DNA from: GCA-003244245 sp050699435
GTDB taxonomy: Bacteria > Actinomycetota > Actinomycetes > Mycobacteriales > Pseudonocardiaceae
Assembly (NCBI GenBank): GCA_050699435.1
Contig: JBOHGM010000004.1
Location: forward strand, 1-64,000
DNA length: 64,000 nucleotides
Direction: 5' to 3'
Under the pieces are notes generated by a model that ran no database searches, had not been told where the DNA came from, and saw nothing but the letters and a program-made list of their open reading frames with translations. Position numbers and translations under genes: made by a program. Below, in pieces: positions 7,797-17,951 of this stretch; position 1 is the first letter of the stretch; each line of letters opens with the position of its first letter.

Positions 7797-10004
7797 TTAC
7801 GCGGAACGGCGGTTTCCGCCCTCCTGCGGCTGCTGTGGCTCCTGCGCCGGCACGAGCCACAGCACGGCCAACGGCGGCAACGTGAGGTCCACCGAGCAGG
7901 GCAGACCGTGCCAGCCCTCGTCCCTCGCCGTGATCCGCCCCCCGTTCCCGACCCCGCTGCCGGCGAAGTCGTTCAGGTCGGTGTTCAGCAGCTCCTGCCA
8001 GACGCCACCGCGTGGCAGTCCGATGCGGTACTCCCGCCGGGGGACCGGGGACAGGTTGGCGATGCAGGCGAGCAGCCGACCGTGGTCGGAGATGCGCAGG
8101 AAGGCCAGCACGTTGGACTCGACGTCGCTGGCGTCGATCCAGCGGAACCCGTCGGGGGTGAAGTCCCGTTCGAAGAGGGCCGGCTCGGTCGCGTAGAGGC
8201 GGTTGAGGGTCCGCACCAGGTTCTGCACACCCTTGTGCTCGGGGTACTGGAGCAGGTGCCAGTCGAGGCTGTGCTGGTAATCCCACTCCTCGGACTGGGC
8301 GATCTCCCCGCCCATGAACAACAGCTGCTTGCCCGGATGGGCCCACAGCCAGCCCAGCAGGGCACGCAGGTTGGCCGCCTTCTGCCAGCGGTCCCCCGGC
8401 ATCTTGTTGAGTAGCGAGCTCTTGCCGTGCACCACCTCATCGTGGGAGAGGGGCAGGACGAAGTTCTCGGTGAAGGCGTAGAGGAGGCCGAAGGTGAGCT
8501 CGTGGTGGTGGTAACGGCGGTGGATGGGCTCCTTCGAGAAGTACTCCAGCGTGTCGTGCATCCAGCCCATGTTCCACTTGAAGCCGAAGCCGAGCCCGCC
8601 CACGTAGGTGGGCCGGCAGACGGCCGGCCAGGACGTGGACTCCTCGGCCACCATCATCGTGCCCGGATACTCGCCGTACACAGCCTCATTGAGGTCCTTG
8701 AGGAACTCGACCGCCTCCAGGTTCTCGTTGCCCCCGAACTGGTTGGGGACCCACTCCCCTTCCTCGCGGGCGTAGTCGAGGTAGAGCATGGAGGCCACCC
8801 CGTCCACCCGGAGCCCGTCGACGTGGTACTCATCCACCCAGTACAAGGCGTTGGCCACGAGGAAGTTGCGGACCTCGTGGCGGCCGAAGCTGAACAGATT
8901 GGTGCCCCATTCCGGGTGCTCCCCCTGGCGGGGGTCGGCGTGTTCGTAGAGCGGGGTACCGTCGAAGCGGGCCAGGGCCCACTCGTCCTTCGGGAAATGG
9001 CCGGGGACCCAGTCGACGATGACCCCAATGTCGCGCTGGTGGAGGGCGTCCACCAGCACCTTGAAGTCGTCGGGCGAGCCGAAGCGGGCGGTGGGGGCGT
9101 AGTAGGACGAGATCTGGTACCCCCACGACCCGTCGTAGGGATGCTCGGCCACCGGCATGAACTCGACATGGGTGAAACCCATGTCGGCGACGTAGTCCGG
9201 GAGCTGCTCGGCCAGCTCCCGGTAGCTGAGGGCACGCTCGGGCTCGCTGGGGTTGCGCCGCCAGGAGCCGAGATGGACCTCGTACACCGATACCGGCCGG
9301 TGGTAGGGGTTGGCCTCGTCCCGCCGAGCCACCCAGGCGTGGTCTCCCCACTGGTGGCGTGACTCGAGCACCACGCTGTCGGTCCCTGGCTGACGGACGG
9401 TCTGGAAGGCGAGGGGATCAGCTTTGAGGGTGAGGTGGCCGTCCTGGGTGAGGATCTCGTACTTGTACCGGGCCCCCGACTCGACCCCGGGGACGAACAG
9501 CTCCCAGATGCCCGAGCCCCCCAGGGAGCGCATGGGGTGGACCCGACCGTCCCACAGGTTGAAGTCGCCGACCACCCGCACCGAGCGGGCGTTGGGGGCC
9601 CACACCGCGAACCCGGTCCCCTTGATGCCATCGATTGTGCGCACATGGGCCCCGAGGACCTCCCACAGGCGCCGGTGCCGGCCTTCCCCGATGAGGTGGA
9701 GGTCCATGTCGCCCAGGCTGGGCCAGAACCGGTAGGGATCCTCGTAACTGTAGGTCGTCCCGTCCTCGTACTCGGCCTCGAGCCGGTAGGCCGGGGTCCC
9801 CTCACCGGGCTCGGCCAGCTTGACCTCGAACAGGCCGGCCGGGTCGGTCCGCTCCATCGGCAGGACGTCCCCGTCCTCGGTCACCACCCGCATCGCCGTG
9901 GCGCCCGGGCGCCAGGCCCGCACTACGCCCTCGTGAAACCCGAGCAGGTGGTGGGGGTCGCCGAGGCCCTCCACCAGACGGCGCACCGTGCTATCGCTGG
10001 TCAT
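7797..10004 (-). CDS. glgB: 1,4-alpha-glucan branching enzyme
   Basis: GlgB makes alpha-1,6 branches in glycogen or glucan. From the ATG at 10004, preceded by GGAGG, the protein is 735 aa, the usual length. The reading frame continues about 125 codons upstream, but that part is not conserved and overlaps recombinase debris. An N-terminal CBM48 module (FAVWAPNARSVRVVGDFN) precedes the GH13 barrel: DWVPGHFPKDE, the nucleophile Asp in GLRVDGVASMLYLD, the acid/base Glu in VAEESTSWP, and LSHDEVVHGK. The C-terminal beta domain ends near LAVLWLVPA. No other glycogen gene adjoins it, which is unusual because glgB normally sits beside glgE or treS/pep2. Confidence 0.95.
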   Translation of the reverse strand: MTSDSTVRRLVEGLGDPHHLLGFHEGVVRAWRPGATAMRVVTEDGDVLPMERTDPAGLFEVKLAEPGEGTPAYRLEAEYEDGTTYSYEDPYRFWPSLGDMDLHLIGEGRHRRLWEVLGAHVRTIDGIKGTGFAVWAPNARSVRVVGDFNLWDGRVHPMRSLGGSGIWELFVPGVESGARYKYEILTQDGHLTLKADPLAFQTVRQPGTDSVVLESRHQWGDHAWVARRDEANPYHRPVSVYEVHLGSWRRNPSEPERALSYRELAEQLPDYVADMGFTHVEFMPVAEHPYDGSWGYQISSYYAPTARFGSPDDFKVLVDALHQRDIGVIVDWVPGHFPKDEWALARFDGTPLYEHADPRQGEHPEWGTNLFSFGRHEVRNFLVANALYWVDEYHVDGLRVDGVASMLYLDYAREEGEWVPNQFGGNENLEAVEFLKDLNEAVYGEYPGTMMVAEESTSWPAVCRPTYVGGLGFGFKWNMGWMHDTLEYFSKEPIHRRYHHHELTFGLLYAFTENFVLPLSHDEVVHGKSSLLNKMPGDRWQKAANLRALLGWLWAHPGKQLLFMGGEIAQSEEWDYQHSLDWHLLQYPEHKGVQNLVRTLNRLYATEPALFERDFTPDGFRWIDASDVESNVLAFLRISDHGRLLACIANLSPVPRREYRIGLPRGGVWQELLNTDLNDFAGSGVGNGGRITARDEGWHGLPCSVDLTLPPLAVLWLVPAQEPQQPQEGGNRRSA

Positions 10005-10137
10005 CGAGCAACCTCCGGATCGCTTCTTGGCGGATGGGCACCCCGTTGGGGCCGGTGGGACGGGATCGACGCCATCCTGCCGGGCAACGAAGCAGACTGC
10101 GAGCTGGACAAATTCCGCCAGAGCCGACGCCTGTGCT

Positions 10138-11000
10138 GATCTTTCGGGCGGTGCACCTGTGCCCGAGCCTCCGACGGACACCGGCCGCTTGCCGATCGCT
10201 GGGTGCTGGAGGGAAGTGCGGCGGGGGTGATCTCGGCCCGGACTAGTCGTTTGCCCGGCTCGTAGGTGAGCTGCATCCCAGTTGGCGGTAGACCTCGGCC
10301 TTTTCCTGCGGGTCGGCGTCGGTGAGCACGGTCCGGTTGCTGCCGAGGGCCTCGACCAGGGCCGGATCTCGTCCTTGTTCATCCGGCGCCGACCGTTGAC
10401 TTGGCGTGAGCGCGCGAGAGCCTCGGCGCGTTGGGCCTGTACCTGAGCTGTCCACTACGGGACGAGTGTGGGGTGTTGGTGCGGACCTGCCGCTGCCAAC
10501 CGGTAGCCGTGGGGAGGGCGTCCGCCGAGGTAGCGGCCTTCGACCTGGGCTTGGGCGGCCATGGCGGACCGGACGCGGATCTTGATCCGGTTGCGCTCTC
10601 CCTTGCTCATCCCACCGAAGACCGAAATCACTAGCTCGTGGGCCTCAGACTCCGGATCGATCGCTCCCCCGACCTCGGGAACCCACAGCTGCACGCCGTA
10701 GTGCACGAAGACCGGGAAGGTCAGCCCGTACTGGTTGCCGTAGAACGCCCGCTGCGGCTCCCCGATCACCACCGCATCGAAACCGCGATCGCGGCTTTGG
10801 AGCGCGGTCAACAATGAGGCTGCTTGGGGCGGCGTTTCCACGGGATTGACCGGGACTGTCCGATATCGAAGAACTCCGTCACGATCGTGCCGTGTCGTTC
10901 GATCAACGCACGCGCCCGGGCCAGCTGCCAGTTCCGCGACGCCTCCGGGTCCTGCTGATCTTCCGTGGACACCCGCCCCGTAGAACGCGAACCGCACCAT
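10138..11000 (-). pseudogene. Serine recombinase (resolvase-type) with frameshifts and an internal deletion
   Basis: The start at 11000 reads MVRFAFYG, then the frame breaks within the first 50 codons. It resumes as LLTALQSRDRGFDAVVIGEPQRAF, VFVHYGVQLWVPEVGGAID, HELVISVFGGMSKGERNRIKIRVR and YLGGRPPHGYRL. The recombinase domain is then missing. The C-terminal end can be followed at about 10330-10200 (TVLTDADPQEKAEVYRQLG, then shifted to QLTYEPGKRLVRAEITP). It belongs to a common actinobacterial recombinase family. Its position directly before the Wadjet-type cassette suggests the element that brought the island in, now inactivated. Confidence 0.8.
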
Positions 11001-11086
11001 CAGGCCGCTTCCCTCTGTGAACGACCACAAGTGTCGGACCCCGCCAGTAGTGTGGGTTCCCGTTGGACGGTCCGGGAGGGCAGACG

Positions 11087-12622
11087 ATGGGGGCATCCAT
11101 GAGTGGTGAGGGTGAGATCCTCAGGCTTGAGGTCGGCGACACCCGCCGTTGCGTCGCCTACCTCGTGGTTGCCGAGTCGGACCAGTACATCGCCATGATG
11201 GACGTCCTGGAGTCATCGGTCACCGACCTGACACCCACCGAGGTGACGAGAGCGCTCCAGGCCCAGGGCGTTGAACTTTCCGCAGCGGTCGTGGAGCGAC
11301 GTCTCGACAAGCTGCGGGCATGGGATGCGGTATCTGCTCGCACGGACGCCAAGCTGATCAAGACGCGTGCCGAGCTGCTCGCCCGGAACTGGCGCTACAC
11401 CGCCACTCCCGCAGGGCGGCAGGTCCAACGGTTCTACCGAACCGTGCTCGCCGGCGCCGCGACCATGCGCGAGATCCCGCTGCCCAGTCTGGCGCGCGTG
11501 GTCGACGGCCTGGAGGCTCTCCGTCGGCAGCTGGACGTGCCACCGGAGCAAATCGCCGAGCAGATCGGGCGGGTGTTCACCAGTCACGATGACCTCGACA
11601 GCGCCCTTGTGGGAGCGGAGGACGCGCTGGCCGCCCTCGCCGACCGCTTCGACCTCGACGACGAGCGCACCGCGGATCTGAAGGGGCTGCTGGTCGACTA
11701 CGCAACGCATGTGGCTGCGGAGCTCGAACGAGGTTCGGCCCGTGCCCACGAGGCACTGCTGGGGTTGCAGGTCCGCTACGTCGAGTTGGCCGACACGACG
11801 ATCGCCCAGAGCGATGCGAAGTCGCTGATCGAGCGTGGTGCGTTGACGGCCAGCAAGGGCGGACGGCCCGAGGACTGGTCCGGTCTGATGGCCTGGTTCG
11901 ATCCGCGGACCGGCCGGTCCCATCGGTTCGCGTTACGCCTCGTCCGGGCGCTGCCTGGGATGCACGCCAACTTGCGGCGACTGCACAGTACGACGGGCAC
12001 GGCGACCGGCCGCGCTCGAGCGTTGGCGTTCGCCCGGGCATGCTCCGATCCGGTCCATGGTACTGCTGTCTTCAATGCGGCAGTCGGAGACCACCCATGG
12101 CGCAAGCTTCATGGAACTGCCGATGACGCCGATACGACTCGTGTGCCCTCCTGGCGCTCCGGTCCGCTGGTGCCGATACCGGACCAGCTGGCCAAGACGG
12201 GACGCAGTGGACCAAGGGGGCGCGCGTCGGCCGCACGGGACGACACTGCGGCGCGGGAACGCCTGCGAACGCAACGGAGTGCGCGGCTGCGCGCCCACGA
12301 CGCCGCGCTGCGGGAAATCCTGTCGGCCGAGCCCGATGCTCGGCTCACTGAGGCCGCCGCACGGGTTGCTCTCGCATCCCTTATGGCTGCCGTGCGCAGT
12401 CGCCCACAGCGGGGCCGACGTCGGGCGACTACCGATGGCCTGGGCTGCACAGTTGTACATACCGGATGTCACACCGGTGTCGTCATGGGCCCGACGTGGA
12501 CAGTGCTGCTCCCTGGCCGGCTGGTGTACTTCCACCTTCCCGGGCAGTCGCCGGAGCTGCCCGATCAGGAGACACTCGAGTCCTCGGGCACTGTCCTGTT
12601 TCGGGTAGAGGGCGTCGCGTGA
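11087..12622 (+). CDS. DUF2397 protein (TIGR02677), JetA-like subunit of a Wadjet-type system
   Basis: This 511-aa protein is the first gene of the four-gene cassette. I chose the ATG at 11087 because GGGAGGG lies 6 nt before it; an upstream TTG and a downstream ATG (11099) are less likely. Features include an N-terminal winged-helix-like segment (EVTRALQAQGVELSAAVVERRLDKL), RNWRYTATPAGRQVQRFYRTVL, and a middle DWSGLMAWFDP, typical of DUF2397. In Wadjet complexes the A subunit is thought to be the kleisin that bridges the SMC-like heads. Its stop overlaps the next start by 4 bp, so the cassette is translationally coupled. Confidence 0.85.
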   Translation: MGASMSGEGEILRLEVGDTRRCVAYLVVAESDQYIAMMDVLESSVTDLTPTEVTRALQAQGVELSAAVVERRLDKLRAWDAVSARTDAKLIKTRAELLARNWRYTATPAGRQVQRFYRTVLAGAATMREIPLPSLARVVDGLEALRRQLDVPPEQIAEQIGRVFTSHDDLDSALVGAEDALAALADRFDLDDERTADLKGLLVDYATHVAAELERGSARAHEALLGLQVRYVELADTTIAQSDAKSLIERGALTASKGGRPEDWSGLMAWFDPRTGRSHRFALRLVRALPGMHANLRRLHSTTGTATGRARALAFARACSDPVHGTAVFNAAVGDHPWRKLHGTADDADTTRVPSWRSGPLVPIPDQLAKTGRSGPRGRASAARDDTAARERLRTQRSARLRAHDAALREILSAEPDARLTEAAARVALASLMAAVRSRPQRGRRRATTDGLGCTVVHTGCHTGVVMGPTWTVLLPGRLVYFHLPGQSPELPDQETLESSGTVLFRVEGVA

Positions 12623-13848
12623 CCGGCGTCGGCAACACCCGGCGAGCATGGACTCCCGAAGCCAACGACGAGGTGGCGGCAGTGCTGCGCCAACTGATGG
12701 TGCAGCCGTGGCTGGTTGTGGGGCGCCACGACGACGCGATCGGAGCAGTCCGACGCAATACGGCGGCCATACGCGACGTCCTTGGCCGACTTGGCTGGGT
12801 GCTTGTCATCGAGCGGGACGTCATCCGGCTGCGCAAGTCTCCGCCGCCTCGCCGCGATGCATGGGCGGCGGTCGGCCCGCACCCGCGGACATGCTCGTGG
12901 TTCTTCCTTCTGGTCGCGGCAGCTGAGTCCTTGCCTCCCCGGACCGGCTTGTCGTCCCTGGCGCTCTCAGCTCGGTCGGCCGCAGCCGAGGCCGGCATCG
13001 CCACCACGGGTGACATCGTGGAACGCCGAGCCATCGCGAACGCACTCAAGGAACTCGATCGGCGCGGGATCATCGAGCAGCTAGAAGGCGACGTCACTGA
13101 GTACATCCACGATGAGACCACCGAGGTTCTGTTCGCCGTGCACCATCTCCGTCTGATGCACGTGGTCGCCAACGTCGGCCCCGCTGATCCCGACCGTGAT
13201 CCCGAAAGCTGGTTGCAGGCAGTGGAACGAGAGTCGGATCCGGCGCGCCGGATGCGGCGCAGGCTCGTCGACGACGCTGTGGTCCACGGGTCCGACCTGG
13301 ACGACGCGGAGGCCGATTGGATGTCTCGTCGGGTGCGTGGCGACGATGGTGAGCCGCTGGCCAGGGCGTTCGGGCTGCACCTCGAGCGGCGTGGTGAGGG
13401 AGCGGCGTTCGTGGTTCCCGATGACACCTTCCGCCACCCCTACGAGCTGGGTCCGCTGCAGCTTCCCGCGGTCGGCACCGTGCCCCACGCAGCACTGCTC
13501 GTGTGCGACCACGTCCAGAAGCATGGTGTCCAGGAGGGCGGACCCGGCTCGGGATGGCGTGGTGTCGATCGTCAGGTTCTTGGTGTGCAGTTGACGCAGC
13601 TCTGTGATGTTCATGGGGCGACCTGGCGGGGCGAGCTGACCGACGACATCGACGCGTTCCTCGACGCCATCGAACGACTGCTCTCCGGTTTGGGCATGCT
13701 CCGCATCGACGCCGGCGGCGAGTCGCAGACCTGGTGGTTCAGCCCGGCAACCGGTCGATGGGACATCCCGCCGGCCACGCAAGCACCACGCCGGCAGGAC
13801 AAGGACGACTCCCAGCTCCTGTTGACCGTCGATGGAGGTGGCGAATGA
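12619..13848 (+). CDS. DUF2398 protein (TIGR02678), JetB-like subunit
   Basis: This 409-aa protein starts at a GTG within a GTGA overlap with the upstream gene. It carries AVRRNTAAIRDVLGRLGWVLVIERDVIRLRK near the N-terminus, typical of DUF2398, and winged-helix-like segments around residues 100-160. In Wadjet-type systems JetB corresponds to the kite (MksE-like) subunit that binds the kleisin and DNA. It has no catalytic motif and its partners are the adjacent genes. GGAGG for the following gene lies inside its 3' end. Confidence 0.85.
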   Translation: MTGVGNTRRAWTPEANDEVAAVLRQLMVQPWLVVGRHDDAIGAVRRNTAAIRDVLGRLGWVLVIERDVIRLRKSPPPRRDAWAAVGPHPRTCSWFFLLVAAAESLPPRTGLSSLALSARSAAAEAGIATTGDIVERRAIANALKELDRRGIIEQLEGDVTEYIHDETTEVLFAVHHLRLMHVVANVGPADPDRDPESWLQAVERESDPARRMRRRLVDDAVVHGSDLDDAEADWMSRRVRGDDGEPLARAFGLHLERRGEGAAFVVPDDTFRHPYELGPLQLPAVGTVPHAALLVCDHVQKHGVQEGGPGSGWRGVDRQVLGVQLTQLCDVHGATWRGELTDDIDAFLDAIERLLSGLGMLRIDAGGESQTWWFSPATGRWDIPPATQAPRRQDKDDSQLLLTVDGGGE

Positions 13849-16800
13849 CGCAGGAGCCGCTCGACCTGGCCTTGGGCATGACTCCTCCGAGTGGGGACTC
13901 CACGCGTTTCGACCGACGTTGGCACCTCGTCGGTGCCGGACTCAGCAACGTCTGGCTGTTCGGCGACCTGCAGCTTCCCGCCCCGACGGGCCGGCTGCTC
14001 CTGCGCGGACCCAACGGCACCGGTAAGACAACCGCTCTCGAGGCGCTGTGTCCCTACCTCCTCGATCTCAATCAAGGGCGGTTGGGCGCGGGCAAGAGCC
14101 GCGTGACCACCCTGAAGTCGTTGATGGAGACCGGAGCGTCCGGGAAGCGACAGTACGGCTACCTGTGGCTGGAGTTCGCCGGCCCCGGCGGCGGAGAAGT
14201 CCTCTCGTTCGGTGTCCGGCTGCAGTACTCGCAGGGCTCCAGTCCCGCCGTCGTCGTGGTCCCCTTCTTCGTTCCAGGGCGCCCGCTGCAAGAGCTCGCC
14301 CTGCACGGCCCGCACCGGGCTCCATTGACCTCCGAAGAGTTCTCGACTGCGGTCGACACGCTCGGGGGCGAGACCTTCGACGACCCGGAGGACTACCTCA
14401 CCAGGCTCGGCTCACACGTGCTCAAGATCGACCCGAGTGACATCCGCCTACTCGCCCAGCGGATGCGCCAGGTTCGCAATCCGAGTCTGCTGGGCGAGGT
14501 CACGCCTCGGGAGGCGGCAGACTCGCTGCGGGAGTCGCTGCCGAGCGTCGATCCCGACGTCATCGACGCCGCGGGCAAGGCGCTCTCGGAGTCCGCCTCC
14601 ACGCGCGAGGCGTTCGCCCGCGACGCCCGAGCGGCGGATGCCCTCGCCGACTTCGCCGCGATCTGGGCCGGCCATGTCGTAAACGTCGTCACCGATCGAC
14701 ACGCCACAGCGGCGAATCGCAGTCGGGAGGCCCAGAACGCGCAGCGCATACTCACCCGGGCCGCTGCGGCCCAACGGACGGCGGCTGAGCAGAGCGAGGC
14801 CGCCGACAGCCTCGCGGGCAGACTCGCGGATGACCACTCCGACGCGGAGGCTCGGGTTCGCGCTGCTGAGCGCTGCGAGGAGTACAAGGCAGCCGGCCGG
14901 ATCAAGGATCTGCAAGCGACGGCGGAGGCCCAAGCCGACAACGCCGCGCTCCAGACCGGGCAGCTGACCAGCACCGCCTCCAGCATCGCCCAGGCCGGGC
15001 GACGACTCATCAGCCGTGCGACGGAGCTGAGCGCCGACATCGACGCGACGGTCGAGACCGCGGCGGGAGCCAATCCCCGTGCCCGGCCCGCGCAGCCACC
15101 TCTGAGCTGGCACACCGTGCCGCGGGCCGTCATCACCGTCGCCGACGTCTCGGCCGATCCCGGACCAGCGGTCCGCATCGACGCCGACGTCGACCGGCTG
15201 GCTGCCCTGGCGAACCAGTGGCGAGAACTCGGCAGCTGGCATCGTTCGCAAGCCGAGAAGGCCACGCTTGCGGTGACCGACCACCGAGCGGTTGAGGACG
15301 CCGGTCGGAAGGCGTCCATGGCCGAGTCGGAGCACGATGGCAAGGTCACGGCCGCAACAACCGCGGCCGAACGAGCCACGGCGGCGGAGGTGATCGCCCA
15401 GGACGCCGCACGGGTACTGGCCAGTGCACTAGAGCAGTGGGCCGTCGCGAACGGCGACCTGACGACGGGGTGGTGGCCCGACGACATCGGTCTCCTCCGT
15501 GGCGCCGAGCCCACCGCGACCCTGGCCGCCGCCGACGAGTGGGCGGAATCGGCAGGTCGGATAGCCGCGGAACTCGCAGGCCGATACCGATCTCAGGCCG
15601 ACGACGCGATCGGACGCGCGGACGGCTTACGGACGGATGCAGGAGACCTACGGAAGCAGGCTACGGCCCTGCGCAGCGGGCGTCTGCTGCCGCTGCCCAG
15701 GCCGGCCTGGGCCGGGCACGGCGACGACGACGTCGCGTTCGGATCGGCCGTGGAGTGGCGGAACGAGACGGACGACCCCCAGCTGCGAGCACTTCTGGAG
15801 TCTGCGATGGCAGCCGCCGGGCTGCTGGGTGCAACGCTCGATGACGGATCCGCACGCACCGCGATATGGGCAGTGGCGGCCGATGGGACGGGTCGCCCCC
15901 GAAGGGGCCTCGACGCCGTGCTCGCCGCCAACCCGGATCACCAGCTTGCCGACACCGCAACGGCGGTGCTCGGCCAGATCGAGTATGCAGCTACCAGCCT
16001 CAGTGCCGACTCGGCCACAGCGCCACTGGTGATCGGTGCGGACGGCACCTTCCGGGCCGGGATCCTGCGTGGTCGAGCTCCCGGAGCGGATGCTCTGGAC
16101 CAAGTACCACCCGCGTCCTACGTGGGCGCCCGGCAACGCCGTGCCGCTGCGCTGGCCGAGGCCGATCGGCTCGATGCCGAAGCCGACGGACTCACGGCTG
16201 CTGCGGCCGCCGAAGATGTGGAGGCCGTTCGCCTCTCCGAGCTGGCTGCCGATATCCAACGACGGGCCGCCGCGTTCCCCCCTCGGAAGCAGCTATCAGC
16301 CGCTGAGTCAGATCGTGTGCACCTGGCAACAAACGCACGGGAGGCAGCGACCGCCGCTGATGCCGCTGACCAGCTCGCGCGCCGATTGCGCAGCAAGCAT
16401 CAGGCAGAGGCCCGGGACTGGACCGAGCGCACCCGCCTGCTGGGGTTGCCCACGGTCATCGACGATCTCACCCGCCTGCGCGACAACGGTGCTCGGAGCG
16501 CCGCGGTCCTGCAGGCCCAGGCCACCTCCTTGGAGGGGCGCAGCACCACACGAGTGCGTGACCTCGTCGCCGACGCAGAAGCCGATAACCGGGCGGCCGC
16601 GGCACTGCCGACGCTGGCAACGCAGGCACGCGCCGCGCACGCCGAGGCCGTCGGCACGGAGGCCGAACTCCATCACCTCCAGCTCACCGCCGGCGCGTCG
16701 GCCAAGCAGGCGCTGCGCGAGCACGCCGAGGCGCAGACGGCGGAACAACAGTTGAAACTGGAGGCTGCCGAGGCCAGCCGGGTCGCACGCGACCTGTCCA

Positions 16801-17951
16801 ACAAGCTGACGACCGCGACCGACAAGCACGAGGGTGCCGTCGAAGACGAGGCGACGGCCCGGCCGGCCGCCGCGTACGCCGTCGAACAGCTCCGGAAGGT
16901 ACTCGACGTGCCCGACGTGCCGGTCTGCCTCGGTCTCGGCGACGGCCTCACCGACCTTCCCTCCGAGGAGCTGCTCACCACGGTCGCCACGGCCCTCATC
17001 GGCCGCCGAACCAACACCCGCAAGACCGTTCGCGAACGGTACGACCAGGCCAGGGCAGACCTGGCTGGAACGTGGGCGCTGGAACCCGGCGACAGCTACG
17101 ACGAGCTGGACACCTACGTCCTCACCCACGAGGACCAGACCTACAAGCCCTACGGAGCCGCGACCCGCGCACGCGCCCTGAAGGATCGTGCCGAGAGCGC
17201 ACTCGCCGCGGCGGAGGAGTCCGCGCTGCGTGACTTCGTGATCGGTCGGCTGCCCAGCGCCATCGGCGTGGCATGGCAACGCCTGCACGACTGGAATACA
17301 CTTGTCAACCGGAAGATGCGGACCGCAACCGCGTCCAGCGGGGTGGGAGTCCAAGTACGGGTACGCCTACGGGACGATCTGAGCCCTGCCGCGCACGTCG
17401 CCTACAAACTGTCCTGCACGATGTCGGACGCAGACCGGGGCTTCACCGAACAACAACAAGTCGGTCAGGCACTGCAATCGCTCCTGGCTGCTGCCCCCGG
17501 CGCGACGATGGAGGAACGCGTGGCGGCCGCGGTGGACATCCGGGACTGGGTCTCCGTGTACTACGAAGTCGAACGACCAGGCCAGAAATCCCAACGTTGG
17601 GGATCGCGAACCGGACTGTCAGGCGGTGAACGACGTCTCGTGGTCCTCGCCCCCATGCTTGCCGCCATCGCCGCGTCCTACGACCGAGCAGACTCCGACG
17701 GACTGCGACTGGCCGCACTCGACGAGGTCCCTGCTGAGGTGGACGAGGAGGGTCGCACAGCGCTGGCTCGCTACCTCGCCGAACTCGACGTCGACCTGCT
17801 GTGCACCAGCTATCTCTGGGACGGTGCACCTGGCGCGTGGGACGGCATCGACGCCCACGACTTGGAGAAGGACGTCGACGGAACAGTCGTGGGCTTCCCC
17901 ATGCTAGTCAGAGGGTTGCTGGACGACGAAGCGATGTCCCATGCCCCGTGA
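13845..17951 (+). CDS. SMC/SbcC-like ATPase (TIGR02680), JetC-like motor
   Basis: This 1368-aa protein is the motor of the Wadjet-type complex. Walker A GPNGTGKTT lies at residues 55-63, the ABC signature LSGGERR near 1258, and an SMC-style Walker B LRLAALDEV near 1287-1295. Between them about 1000 residues are Ala/Glu/Arg-rich heptad-like coiled coil, with a globular interruption around 700-860 that probably forms the hinge. It follows the previous gene by an ATGA overlap with GGAGGTG as ribosome site. By analogy with characterised Wadjet, it would dimerise, hydrolyse ATP and extrude loops on small circular DNA to identify plasmids. All ATPase motifs are intact. Confidence 0.9.
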   Translation: MTQEPLDLALGMTPPSGDSTRFDRRWHLVGAGLSNVWLFGDLQLPAPTGRLLLRGPNGTGKTTALEALCPYLLDLNQGRLGAGKSRVTTLKSLMETGASGKRQYGYLWLEFAGPGGGEVLSFGVRLQYSQGSSPAVVVVPFFVPGRPLQELALHGPHRAPLTSEEFSTAVDTLGGETFDDPEDYLTRLGSHVLKIDPSDIRLLAQRMRQVRNPSLLGEVTPREAADSLRESLPSVDPDVIDAAGKALSESASTREAFARDARAADALADFAAIWAGHVVNVVTDRHATAANRSREAQNAQRILTRAAAAQRTAAEQSEAADSLAGRLADDHSDAEARVRAAERCEEYKAAGRIKDLQATAEAQADNAALQTGQLTSTASSIAQAGRRLISRATELSADIDATVETAAGANPRARPAQPPLSWHTVPRAVITVADVSADPGPAVRIDADVDRLAALANQWRELGSWHRSQAEKATLAVTDHRAVEDAGRKASMAESEHDGKVTAATTAAERATAAEVIAQDAARVLASALEQWAVANGDLTTGWWPDDIGLLRGAEPTATLAAADEWAESAGRIAAELAGRYRSQADDAIGRADGLRTDAGDLRKQATALRSGRLLPLPRPAWAGHGDDDVAFGSAVEWRNETDDPQLRALLESAMAAAGLLGATLDDGSARTAIWAVAADGTGRPRRGLDAVLAANPDHQLADTATAVLGQIEYAATSLSADSATAPLVIGADGTFRAGILRGRAPGADALDQVPPASYVGARQRRAAALAEADRLDAEADGLTAAAAAEDVEAVRLSELAADIQRRAAAFPPRKQLSAAESDRVHLATNAREAATAADAADQLARRLRSKHQAEARDWTERTRLLGLPTVIDDLTRLRDNGARSAAVLQAQATSLEGRSTTRVRDLVADAEADNRAAAALPTLATQARAAHAEAVGTEAELHHLQLTAGASAKQALREHAEAQTAEQQLKLEAAEASRVARDLSNKLTTATDKHEGAVEDEATARPAAAYAVEQLRKVLDVPDVPVCLGLGDGLTDLPSEELLTTVATALIGRRTNTRKTVRERYDQARADLAGTWALEPGDSYDELDTYVLTHEDQTYKPYGAATRARALKDRAESALAAAEESALRDFVIGRLPSAIGVAWQRLHDWNTLVNRKMRTATASSGVGVQVRVRLRDDLSPAAHVAYKLSCTMSDADRGFTEQQQVGQALQSLLAAAPGATMEERVAAAVDIRDWVSVYYEVERPGQKSQRWGSRTGLSGGERRLVVLAPMLAAIAASYDRADSDGLRLAALDEVPAEVDEEGRTALARYLAELDVDLLCTSYLWDGAPGAWDGIDAHDLEKDVDGTVVGFPMLVRGLLDDEAMSHAP

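Noticed and set aside
10005..10382. A 125-codon N-terminal extension of glgB
   Set aside because: It overlaps recombinase remnants, is not GlgB-like, and the ATG at 10004 has a good ribosome site.
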